Both the position numbers and the translations under genes were made by a program. Of a DNA stretch of 64,000 nucleotides, positions 55,496 through 64,000 are shown in pieces. The notes under the pieces were generated by a model. That model did not search any database. It had not been told where the DNA came from and worked only from the letters and a program-made list of their open reading frames with translations. Positions within the stretch are counted from its first letter, which is position 1, and every line of letters begins with the position of its first letter. The stretch is from the NCBI GenBank assembly GCA_019054805.1, contig JAHQIY010000016.1:868001-932000 (forward strand), written 5' to 3'. The stretch comes from Brachionus manjavacas (Eukaryota; Rotifera; Eurotatoria; Ploima; Brachionidae).

Positions 55496-55557
55496 TCAAA
55501 ATAATTAATTTATTATTTTTTAATTTAAATTTTGATAATCAATAAAGAGATTGAAAT
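55496..55557. other. 62-bp convergent spacer with polyadenylation signal
   Basis: Only 62 bp separate the stop of the plus-strand SDR from the distal stop of the minus-strand gene. AATAAA occurs at about 55541. The 3' UTRs of the two genes are likely to overlap. Confidence 0.5.
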
Positions 55558-57116
55558 CTAAGTGTTTTTTTCATAAAATTCCCAAAATTGCTTATCTTCT
55601 TGTATATTTTCATTTGGCTTAACATCAACCACAGGTTCATCAAATTTAACTTCGTCCACAACTTCATTTTTGGCTGCTTTTTTACGCTCAGCGTCCGCAT
55701 TTTTCTTAGGTTTGGGTCTTTCGACTCGTTCCCTAGGAATAACCGGAAGCCTGTTTGCTTGTTCATCCTTGAACACTTTAAAATCCTTCAGCATTCTGTC
55801 ATCGATAATCGACAGCTCTAGCCATTGACCTTAAGATTTAACATTTATCTAATTATTTTTAAACAAAAAATTTATTTTCTTTTAGTGATTTATTAAATTA
55901 AAAAAAAAACATCTATCAATTCTATCATGGATTCTTATTTTGCTTCTGCCTTTGCTCTTCTAGCTTCGGCTCGCTCAGCTTCAATTAAAGCATAGTCGTG
56001 AAGTATTCTTTCATCAACTGTGTTAAGTTCAGTCCATTTAACTAAAAGAATTGTTATAGAATTAGTAAATTTTAAGGGTGTTAAAGGGTTGTGTCTAGGT
56101 GTATTACCAGCTTTTTAGTTTAGATAAAAATATGACTTACTTAGCCAGTCGGTCTTGCGTCTATGTGGTGTAATCACATTTTTGTTCCAACTTTCCATAT
56201 GTTTTTTATTTACATCACCATTGTGGACAGATTCTCGATGACCAGTTTTGTAAATGGTGGGGTATCCGTGACCAATGGCATGTCTCAAGTGATTGCCTAG
56301 ATCATAATATTCGCTTACAAGGATATCACGCTCATTTTTGTTCACATTTAGCTCATTTTGTTCCTCTTTGGCCTTTTTTTTGATGATTCCGGTGTTGTGA
56401 ATTTTGGATAAAGTGTCATGCACCTTTATTCTGTCGCCCAAAAGTCTCTCGGTGTCGTAGGTTCCGAATTTGTGACGAATGTTTTGTGGGATTTCATCAC
56501 TCGATGCCCATTGTCTGTACAACTCGTGATATTTTCCTGGTACATGAATCACATTTTTTGTTGGATAATTTGCCTCTTTGGTTACACCATCAGGAGTATG
56601 GAAATGTTTATAAATGGTTCCGTCTGCAGCTTTGTAAGATTCTACATTGGGAACATTTTCGGACATGGTTCTGTTATCGACAACTGTTGGTGGATTATAC
56701 AAAGAACCATTTCCGACCTCTACAACATTTCCATTTAATTCATAGGTTTGTTCATTGGCAAAAACATTTTTTGTTTTATCATTTGTGGCTTCAAAAGAAG
56801 AGACATATTTTCTTAAGTTGTTGTAATCTTTGGTCTGACTTTGGTTCGCTTTTAGGCCAGGATTTAGTCCATTAAAGCTAAAAGTGTTTAAATAGGAGTT
56901 ATCGTTGTTAATGAAAAATTTTTGTCTGGGCAAGCCAACTCGGATTCTGGCAGCATCAAATTCGGGGTTTGCTATGGATTTAGAAAATTAAAATAAAAAT
57001 GGCATTGTTTGGAAAATTTTTCAATTACCTGAATCAAATTTCATGGTTTTTACTTTCTGCGATTCAGGTCTGTGATAATCAGAGTATTTAACAGTTGCTT
57101 CTGGATTAGTGGACAT
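55558..57116 (-). CDS. Unrecognised gene with two alternative last exons
   Basis: Exon 1 is 57116-57029 and exon 2 is 56971-56141. Exon 2 ends at a perfect donor (A|GTAAGT) and can be joined in phase to either of two terminal exons. The proximal one, 56041-55935, gives 341 residues and starts KWTELNTVDERILHDYALIE. The distal one, 55829-55558, gives 396 residues and starts QWLELSIIDDRMLKDFKVF. The shared pattern W-x-EL-x-x-x-D-x-R-x-L-x-D shows the exons are homologous. The common part is hydrophilic, without signal peptide or membrane helix, with DAARIRVGLPRQKFF near the start and a lysine/glutamate-rich helix around 180-200. I do not recognise the family; the tyrosine/glycine/proline-rich look resembles axonemal microtubule-associated proteins, but this is impression only. 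Confidence 0.75.
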
Positions 57117-57623
57117 TATTAATTTTTTTTTAAATTAACCCAAAGCGTCTAAATAGTTTAATAAATTTACATCATTTGATATTTACCAAGTTTTTTGTTG
57201 AAAAAAAAAGTTTCCATAGTAATTAATAGGAAAAATTGAAAATTCTAAACAAAATTTTAGGGAATTAGATTCTTTTTAGTAACCAATAAATCGAAATATT
57301 TAAATTTAAATTTATCCTTGAACATAAGTCAAAATTTAAATATTTTGTTATTTCTTAATATAAATATTTAAATTTTATTTAAAAAAAAGGAGATTTTTTT
57401 TATAAAATTAAAAAAACTAAAAAATTTAAAAAAAATAAATTTTTTTCCAAATACTCCATAGACTAGGATTTTTTTAATTAGATATTATAATAAAATATTG
57501 CTTTAATTTTTTTTTATTTTTAATTTTTTAAATATAATAAAAAAATTTGAATTCTATTTAAAAGGCGATTTAAAAACAATTAAATTTTTAATCTAAAGAT
57601 TTTTCACACTAAGATTTTTGTTA
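57117..57623. other. Short intergenic region
   Basis: AT-rich spacer upstream of the gene ending its first exon at 57116. No gene seen. It should contain the promoter for that gene. Confidence 0.4.
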
Positions 57624-57740
57624 TTTAGTTGAAGTAGTGGTAGTTACTGTGACTATGACTTGAACTGTGATCAAGTTCATGAAGATATCTAAAAGGCTGC
57701 AGCAGTCGCTTCAACAAAAATATGCCTTCATCCAGACTTT
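57624..57740 (-). other. Possible unassigned 3' terminal exon
   Basis: On the minus strand, after an acceptor-like AAAG, the sequence reads LDEGIFLLKRLLQPFRYLHE, then a serine/histidine-rich run and NYHYFN before TAA. The composition is much less AT-biased than the flanks, so it looks coding. It lies 120 bp downstream of the stop of the STRA6-like gene and could be an alternative last exon of that gene, perhaps through a mini-exon at about 57803-57841, but no convincing donor before the stop at 57860 was found. Confidence 0.35.
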
Positions 57741-57859
57741 AAAAAATATTATAATATTAAACTACTTTAATTGTTATTTAGTTTTTTAATTATGAATATT
57801 TACTTTTTTGTGAAAAATAGATTTTTTTTATAAAATTTATTCTAAAAAAATTTAGAAAA

Positions 57860-60800
57860 TTAATTTTTAATTCGAAATTTTCTCAGACTAGGATTTTTAT
57901 GTAACATAAATAACAACTGCCATTTGTTTCTTGCTCTAATGAACGACTCGGAGCCGATGATTCTGATTTTATTTTGCTTTTTTCGGGTTTTAAGCATTAA
58001 TTTACAAAACGAGATGACAACTGCATTTGTATGCTTTGATTCCCAGTGTAAATAGCCAATGTAGGCCATGAAAGCAGTGTCCATTTTTTCCATATTTCTC
58101 CCCATAAAACTGTAGTCCAGTCTTGGTAGGAAAATTATACTCAAAGCTAATGACTTGATCATCCGAGCGAAGCAGAGCGCTATGCCAGTAAAGCAATCAT
58201 AAAAAAATTTAAAGTATAAAAAAATGCTGTACATCTTGAGGCTTTTAATGGTCAAGAAATTATTGTCGCTTCGGAAGCAAAATCTGGTTGCCATGGAAAC
58301 CATAAATCGGTTCATTAACCTGAATGAAATTACCGAAAGCAAAAAAGGAAAAAAAATTATAACTAGAAAAAAGGCCATTTTTGTTCCGCCGAATTCGATC
58401 AAAGTTGCCACTTGAAAAAATGCAAATGTTATTACAAAAAATAGGATTATGTAGCCCCAACAAGTGTAGGTTACTGCTAGACCTGAGTAACTAAAACTGC
58501 GAGCTGCAATCTTTGTGCTAGAGAAAATTTTTTTCTCACCTGCATATTCCTCTTTGTTTCCTTTATACAAATTTTTTAAATGAATTTTAAACTGTCTAAT
58601 GCTCAAGATCAATTGAACAGCGCAAATGAAAGAGGTCAAAAGAGAACTTAGTAGAATGGAACTTTTGTAAACAGATGGCAAATAGATTAAGTCTATGAAT
58701 ATAGAGCCGTAAAATATTAAAAAACAATTAAAATAGTACAATACGGTAAAACAAACCGTGTATGTGCACACAATCCGAGTTGAGAAACAAAAATTAGAAT
58801 CAAATATTAAGCCGAAATATTTTTTGAGAAAATTTTTTGGTTTGTTTGACTTTTTGAATAAATTTTTGACATATCTGTCCTCAAAATTGAAATTATTTTT
58901 GCTACTAATCTGATTGTAGACCCTATAGACCAAATCATAATCTCTGACCGAATTTGCCACATACTTTTGTTCATAATACCTGTCATAGTATTTAGCCGAA
59001 TTTTGGGCATTTTTTTTCTTAATAATCCGTGAATAGAGCATTTTACCAAGCGAAGCGGTCAATTTTACCGTCACATATGACAAACAAAAAAAATGCGGTA
59101 AACTCTTAATAATTGTGTACAGAACCCTGCTTGGCGAAAAAAGAAAATTGGCATCTAGTGGCATCTGGCTAGTTTTGGCAATTGACGGGTCGCTTTTGAG
59201 TCCATTTTTTAAAATTTTCCCACCAATATTCACTTTTAAGTATTCCTGAGCATCATACACAAAACCAACACCAAAAATTCTCCTAATTTCCTTCAAAATC
59301 TCCAAGTTAACATTCAATCTGAGACCCTCGCACAAACCAGTCAATGCAATGTTGTACAACAAATCGAACCAAATGTAAAAACAAGCCAATATCAAGCAAA
59401 CAAATGAGTTTTTGTTTAGAATGCCCATCAAAGGATAATATCTAAGTCCAATAATGACCACTTCAACTAGAATAACTGCTATTTTTTCCAATTTTTGCCA
59501 AATTAAGATCCACCTAAACTGCTTTGAATCGAGCAGTTTGTGAACAATTTTCTGTACGTATTTATTTTGGTAAAGACCCATCGAAAATTGAAACAATGTT
59601 TGATTTGATGAGTTGTTCAAAGTTCCATTTAAAGTATCCATGGCTTCGATTGATTTATTTTTTGCATCCTCGAACTTTTTGACACTCTCGGCAACATTCA
59701 AGTTCAAGTTCACTTCGCCCAGTCTTCCATTCAAATTGCTGTGAGACAAATTGATCACATTGGAGACTGTGATAAACTTGGGCTCGAAATTGGTCAAGTT
59801 GAGTCTTGGTCTTAGCTTTGGCTTGGCATGGTGGATGACCAGAGGCGCCATAAAAAATGGCCTTGTTGTTTTTTTAGTTGTCTTGTATATTCTGGTCTTT
59901 CGTTGAACCAGATCGGGCTCGATTCCGAGGCCAATTTTTAAAAAGTCAGCATTTGATTGATCGGAGTATTTGGTCGAGTTCCAGTCGGATATTGAGCTGA
60001 GAAATTCCAGGGTGCTGTTGTGCGACTCAGAATACGAAGTCTGGAATAGTGAGGACTCGATTATCTTAAAGATTTCGTTGGCTAGAATGCAATAGAGTGC
60101 TGCTATTAGAAAGCGATTTTTTCGCTGAAAGGGACTCATTATTTTGGGCACAGATGGTCGTCTTAGGAACGACTTTCCAAGGCACTGGTGCCCGTCAAAA
60201 AAACTGAATACTATAATCAATGTCAAGCTAAATGGCAGCACAATTAAGTTGTTCATTTGATAGCTGAAGTATGGTCCGTTGCACAGCACAACTGTTTGTT
60301 TGACCATGTCGGATCCGGCGCTGAAGTACGCCAAGTTATCAGTCAAATTGGAACTATTTACAAACGATTGATCATGCTTGTTCAAAAATTTCTGGTAGAA
60401 TTTATTTGCCTTTGATTGAAAAAAACTAATTGAAATGATACAAATTAAGAATAAGATAAATGCTAGAATTGAAACTAGATAATCAAATAATGAGTGTTTG
60501 ATTTTTAAAAATTTAATGTTTAATTTTAGAAATTTTGATAATTTTCTAAATAAATTTTTCTTTTGACTACCAGCTAAATCTAAATTTTCAAAGCCAATAG
60601 TGACAAATTTTTTCCTATTGTCAATTAGTTTGTCGTGAAATTCGTGAAGTCCGGCAGGAAAAAAAGTGGCATTGTTTTGGCTAGCAGTCATTTTGGAGTC
60701 TAAATAACCTGGTTTAGTGCTTACTGAAGTGGACTGGTACAAACTAAACATTGGATGAACCATCTGAGGTGGAGGAGGTGGCGGCGCAGTCGGTCTTTCT

Positions 60801-61252
60801 AGCTTGAGCGAGTTATTCCTTGGCAAAGTCTTGGTACGGTTCAAGTCATAGATATCTTTGAAGCCTTCGGGTAGTATTTGTTTAATTTCATTGAACAATA
60901 GTTGGCTTGGTCTATCGTTTAGTCTAGATGCATTAAAAAAACAAAACGAGTCATTTGATGCTTCTTCATAGTGGTTGTCATTGAGTCTGTTTGGCTTTGT
61001 TTTTCTGGGCTTTCTTGGCAAAGGCATGGTCGAAGTGACTAGTTTTTTTTGATCACATGAAACCACCAAGTCAAATTTGGGCGCGTTTTGGCAAAAATTC
61101 AAAAATTTACAGCTCTCGTCCGAACGAGAATCGTCGGTGTCAGTGGAGCAAATTTTTGCCAAGTCAAGCTTTTTGCGTGGTATTGGAGTGGGTGAAAAAG
61201 TCAGCCGATCAAAATAGTCCTCCAAAAGACTTTTTTCCATTCTATCGTCCAT
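57860..61252 (-). CDS. STRA6-like multi-pass membrane protein (retinol transporter family)
   Basis: A single frame of 1130 residues from the ATG at 61252; the eight codons before it are less likely, because an acceptor TTTTAG lies just upstream and suggests a 5' UTR intron. The C-terminal part carries the STRA6 family pattern: IIFLPRLDYSFMGRNMEKMD, a segment AYIGYLHWESKHTNAVVISF, then RARNKWQLLFMLHKNPSLRK. STRA6 and its relatives move retinol across the plasma membrane from binding proteins. About nine hydrophobic helices are visible from residue 258 onward. Vertebrate STRA6 has about 670 residues; here a 250-residue soluble N-terminus with a proline run (about 156-162) and a long glycosylation-site-rich insert (NST, NLT, NSS motifs) near 300-580 account for the excess. 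Assignment rests mainly on the C-terminus. Confidence 0.72.
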   Translation of the reverse strand: MDDRMEKSLLEDYFDRLTFSPTPIPRKKLDLAKICSTDTDDSRSDESCKFLNFCQNAPKFDLVVSCDQKKLVTSTMPLPRKPRKTKPNRLNDNHYEEASNDSFCFFNASRLNDRPSQLLFNEIKQILPEGFKDIYDLNRTKTLPRNNSLKLERPTAPPPPPPQMVHPMFSLYQSTSVSTKPGYLDSKMTASQNNATFFPAGLHEFHDKLIDNRKKFVTIGFENLDLAGSQKKNLFRKLSKFLKLNIKFLKIKHSLFDYLVSILAFILFLICIISISFFQSKANKFYQKFLNKHDQSFVNSSNLTDNLAYFSAGSDMVKQTVVLCNGPYFSYQMNNLIVLPFSLTLIIVFSFFDGHQCLGKSFLRRPSVPKIMSPFQRKNRFLIAALYCILANEIFKIIESSLFQTSYSESHNSTLEFLSSISDWNSTKYSDQSNADFLKIGLGIEPDLVQRKTRIYKTTKKTTRPFFMAPLVIHHAKPKLRPRLNLTNFEPKFITVSNVINLSHSNLNGRLGEVNLNLNVAESVKKFEDAKNKSIEAMDTLNGTLNNSSNQTLFQFSMGLYQNKYVQKIVHKLLDSKQFRWILIWQKLEKIAVILVEVVIIGLRYYPLMGILNKNSFVCLILACFYIWFDLLYNIALTGLCEGLRLNVNLEILKEIRRIFGVGFVYDAQEYLKVNIGGKILKNGLKSDPSIAKTSQMPLDANFLFSPSRVLYTIIKSLPHFFCLSYVTVKLTASLGKMLYSRIIKKKNAQNSAKYYDRYYEQKYVANSVRDYDLVYRVYNQISSKNNFNFEDRYVKNLFKKSNKPKNFLKKYFGLIFDSNFCFSTRIVCTYTVCFTVLYYFNCFLIFYGSIFIDLIYLPSVYKSSILLSSLLTSFICAVQLILSIRQFKIHLKNLYKGNKEEYAGEKKIFSSTKIAARSFSYSGLAVTYTCWGYIILFFVITFAFFQVATLIEFGGTKMAFFLVIIFFPFLLSVISFRLMNRFMVSMATRFCFRSDNNFLTIKSLKMYSIFLYFKFFYDCFTGIALCFARMIKSLALSIIFLPRLDYSFMGRNMEKMDTAFMAYIGYLHWESKHTNAVVISFCKLMLKTRKKQNKIRIIGSESFIRARNKWQLLFMLHKNPSLRKFRIKN

Positions 61253-61819
61253 TTTAAAACAATCTAAAATAATCAAATCAAATTTATTTTTATACCATTC
61301 GGACTTGGTGTTTGAAGGACGTGAATTGTTTATTTAAAAAAGTGTCTATCAAACGGAAGATAACTGAAGTTAAAGATAAGACTTGCAGACTCAAAAAAAA
61401 GAGAGAAGATACTTTGTTTATTTTTTATTTCAAAAGAGAACAAGATAAATAAAAAAAAATATTTATTCAAAATAAACATTTAAGAGTAGCTAAAATTTAA
61501 ATTAATTAAATTCGACTGATACTATTGAAGACTAGACACTCTAGTTAGGGTTTAAATGTCCATAAAATTTAGCTGTTTCAGCTACAAATTAAATTTTTTT
61601 GTTCTATTCATGAAACAGATTTTTTTTTTCTCTAATCGTTTCGTAAATGCCCGTATTATCTGGATGAATAGCAGAGAAGAAAATTTTCATTTAAATGTCG
61701 GTAACTATGCTGTAAATACAAGATAAAGTTTAGTTAAACTTTTAAATGTAAATTACAAACAACAAAAATAAATGTCTATTCGAAAAAAATTTGTTTTTAA
61801 TTAATTCCATGCCTAATTA
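61253..61819. other. 5' flank of the STRA6-like gene
   Basis: AT-rich sequence without a gene. A splice acceptor (TTTTAG on the minus strand, at about 61265) precedes the start codon, so part of this stretch may be a 5' UTR intron. Confidence 0.4.
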
Positions 61820-61907
61820 GAGCAGTTATACAACCCTGAATCGGCCCGAGTCTCTAAATAGCCATCGGATCCGAAAGCGCATCTAGAGACCCGGGCTACA
61901 ATTGCTC
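61820..61907. repeat. 88-bp imperfect hairpin, GC-rich
   Basis: GAGCAGTT at 61820 pairs with AATTGCTC at 61900-61907 (one mismatch). Inside, GCCCGAGTCTCTA pairs with TAGAGACCCGGGC (one G-T wobble). The loop contains the 10-bp palindrome TCGGATCCGA. The block is much richer in G and C than the 500 bp on either side. It could be a small structured RNA, a fragment of a tRNA-derived SINE or an element terminus; no hammerhead core or complete tRNA fold was found. Confidence 0.7.
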
Positions 61908-62339
61908 AACTAAGCTCGAAAAAAAAGCTAATTTATCTTCAGAGATCCGAAACAAATACTAAACTCAATTGTTCAATTGTTCATCACTTGAACCTGAACT
62001 AAATTAATATTATTTACCAAAAAGATATTAAAACAAATGATACAAATTTAGATCAAGTCATGTTGGATATTTGTTTTTCTTTAAGAAAAAATTGCATTCA
62101 ACTTGTACTTTATTGTTCTAATCAGCCTATTGATATATTGTCTATAAAAAAAACAAGTGTTTTTTATTTTAAAGCACTTTATATTCAAATTGCGCAATTT
62201 AGATAAGCCTGGTTCAAGGCTTTAATTGGAAAAATACCCTCGACGATAGTTTAAACTCTTTAGGTAATAGCTTATCTATAGCTGAGTAAGTTTCTTTTTT
62301 CTCAGTCCTTAGAAATTCATGCAATACTTGGAACAATTT
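61908..62339. other. Non-coding spacer
   Basis: AT-rich sequence between the hairpin and the tandem repeat. Nothing supported on either strand. Confidence 0.4.
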
Positions 62340-63310
62340 TTCAAGTATTTTTAAGATTGATTATCTGATGAATAGAAAGGAAATATTAAAGAAAAGATGA
62401 TTTTTTTTTTCAAATAATTCAAATAAGTCCAGCTGACAAAATTTTTAGAAAATTTGAAATTTGTCTTTTCTCACAAACTTATGGTCTATAATTTGGCATT
62501 GTGAATTTTGGAGCAAAGAATAAAAACAAAAATTTTAAAATGAAATAACTTTTTTACTATGAGTCTAAATATTTTTCAGCAAAATTAATCAGCTGATACA
62601 AACTTTGTGACACCCAAATTAGATCTCAGCAAAAACTCTGCAAGTCTCTAAAGCACTAAATGTATTAGAAAACCATTAAAATTACTCATCAAAAAATTAA
62701 CTATTTTGTGAATACTTGCGGTATTTGTAATATTGATTATCTGTTGAAAAGAAGGGAAATATTAAAGAAAAGATGATTTTTTTTCAAAGAATTCAAATAA
62801 GTCCAGCTGACAAAATTCTGAAATTTTCTTTTTGAGAATAATTTTAAAAAAAAATTTAAATGTGTCTTTTTTCACAAACTTAAAGTCTTAAATTTTTTAA
62901 ATTATAAATAAAAATGTTTGAAAAACCATCCTAAATGTATCTTGAAGAAAAAGAAAAAGATTTTAAAAGCCAATACTCAACCAAAAATTAACTAGTTTGC
63001 AGAAAACTTGAGGTATTTGTAAATTTTATTATCTGTTGAAAATAAAGTAAAATGTAAAAGAAAAGACAATTTTTTTCAAACAGATCAAATAAGTCCAGCT
63101 GAAAAAATTCTGAAATATTGTCTTTGAAATCTATTAAAAAAAAATAATTTTATTATATTTAAAAATGTGTTTTTTCTCATAATTTCTGATAAATAAAATG
63201 TTTGAAAAACCGTTCTTAGTTAATCTTAAAATAAGAGAAAAAAATTTTAAAAGCCATTACTTAACCAAAAATTAACTATTTTGCTGTAAAAGGTAAGAAT
63301 CAAGTATTTG
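62340..63310. repeat. Diverged tandem repeat, about 290-390-bp units
   Basis: Three units share the order GATTATCTG, AAATATTAAAGAAAAGATGA, then CAAATAAGTCCAGCTGA and a C-A-A-A-C-T-rich end. They start at about 62356, 62743 and 63030. A linking segment with AACCAAAAATTAACTA occurs at about 62980 and 63268, and a variant at about 62690, so a fourth partial unit is present at the right. Units differ by many substitutions and indels, so the array is old. No coding capacity. Confidence 0.75.
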
Positions 63311-64000
63311 CAGGTGTTCTCTACTGAGTATAGATAAAAGTCATTATCTTATCAACTGAGAATATTTGATTAAGTGAAAATTAGCTTTTTTGTAGAAATT
63401 AAAATTTCAACTGTTTATTTTCACTTAGTTTTTGGTATACTGATAAATTCAAAAATTGAACATTATCAAAATAATTAAGTGTCTAAATTGTAATTAAATT
63501 GACTTGGCTGACTTAAAACTTAGACTCAATTTAGAGCATTCAAATAAACAAGTAGCAAATTAACATAGACAAGAATAGATAGAATATTTGTATTTCATTT
63601 GTTTATTTTCTTGAAATCGACACTATCTTAAAAAAATCAAATTAACAGTAGCTCTACTCTGTTTCGAGATTAATTACCGCTCAAAGTGGCACTAATTTTG
63701 TTCAAAAATTCTGCTCGCAGAAAGACGATAAATCAATTGTTTAATTAAAATGTTCCAAGTGTTGTCTGTAGAGTCAAATGTATTTTCTTTCAAGGACCCG
63801 AGTCAATTATTTGAAAATTCAAAAAGAAATATTGCAAAAATATGTCAGTCAATAGATTCACTGCTATTTGAAATTTGATATGAAAAATAGATTTTCGGCT
63901 TGATTAAACCTTGAAAATTAAACTACTCAATATGCTGCATTTAAATTTATATTCAAGTTGCGCTTAAGAACATTAATAAATATAAAGAATCAGAAAGAAC
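63311..64000. other. Non-coding end of window
   Basis: AT-rich sequence to the right edge. No gene or repeat could be supported. Confidence 0.4.

Noticed and set aside
56418-56875. Two plus-strand frames of 106 and 129 codons
   Set aside because: Antisense shadows of exon 2 of the minus-strand gene at 55558-57116, which has splice sites and phase consistency.
61820-61907. tRNA gene or hammerhead ribozyme
   Set aside because: The stem lengths do not fit a tRNA cloverleaf, there is no anticodon arm of the right size, and the CTGATGA core of a hammerhead is missing.
62340-63310. CRISPR-like or satellite centromere array
   Set aside because: Units are long, strongly diverged and few, in a eukaryotic context; there are no short identical repeats with unique spacers.

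Overview
The window is metazoan nuclear DNA. It is strongly AT-rich, protein-coding genes carry GT-AG introns (many only 44-130 bp), and the recognisable genes are animal-specific: two netrin receptors of the UNC5 family, a Polycomb/CBX protein and a STRA6-like retinol transporter. Diverged non-LTR retrotransposon debris is common. The small introns, AT bias and LINE load would fit a monogonont rotifer such as Brachionus, but that is an inference from style, not from a diagnostic sequence. Exon joins given here were made by hand from splice signals and reading phase; in every multi-exon gene the phases close and the total is a whole number of codons.

Layout. 1-1926: part of a segmental duplication, holding the last codons of a second copy of the metallopeptidase-like gene and a broken copy of UNC5-A exon 3 plus intron 2. 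1927-8700: repeats (pogo-like transposase remnant, at least three LINE remnants on both strands, a fold-back satellite). 8748-9788 (+): intronless HExxH protein. 14787-10311 (-): UNC5-A, five exons, 980 aa. 14788-24109: non-coding with a LINE 3' fragment. 28847-24110 (-): UNC5-B, seven exons, 1047 aa. 28848-37296: long non-coding stretch. 37297-38733 (+): Ca-regulated mitochondrial carrier of the SCaMC family, two exons. 41384-38947 (-): EGF-containing type I membrane protein, six exons, with an intronless DHHC palmitoyltransferase (39456-40379, +) lying wholly inside its 1.0-kb intron. 42780-46583: LINE graveyard. 47911-46995 (-): Polycomb homologue, three exons. 47912-54182: non-coding with nested inverted-repeat elements. 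54183-55495 (+): retinol-dehydrogenase-like SDR, six exons. 57116-55558 (-): unrecognised gene with two homologous alternative last exons. 61252-57860 (-): STRA6-like membrane protein. 61253-64000: non-coding with a strong hairpin and a diverged tandem repeat.

How the genes relate. The two UNC5 genes are tandem, same-strand paralogues and complete from signal peptide to death domain, so both look functional; the left-edge copy is a recent, broken duplicate of UNC5-A. The retinol-transporter-like gene and the retinol-dehydrogenase-like gene lie about 2.4 kb apart and would act in consecutive steps (uptake, then oxidation), which is suggestive but not proof of a functional cluster. No prokaryotic features, CRISPR arrays, rRNA or convincing tRNA genes were seen.
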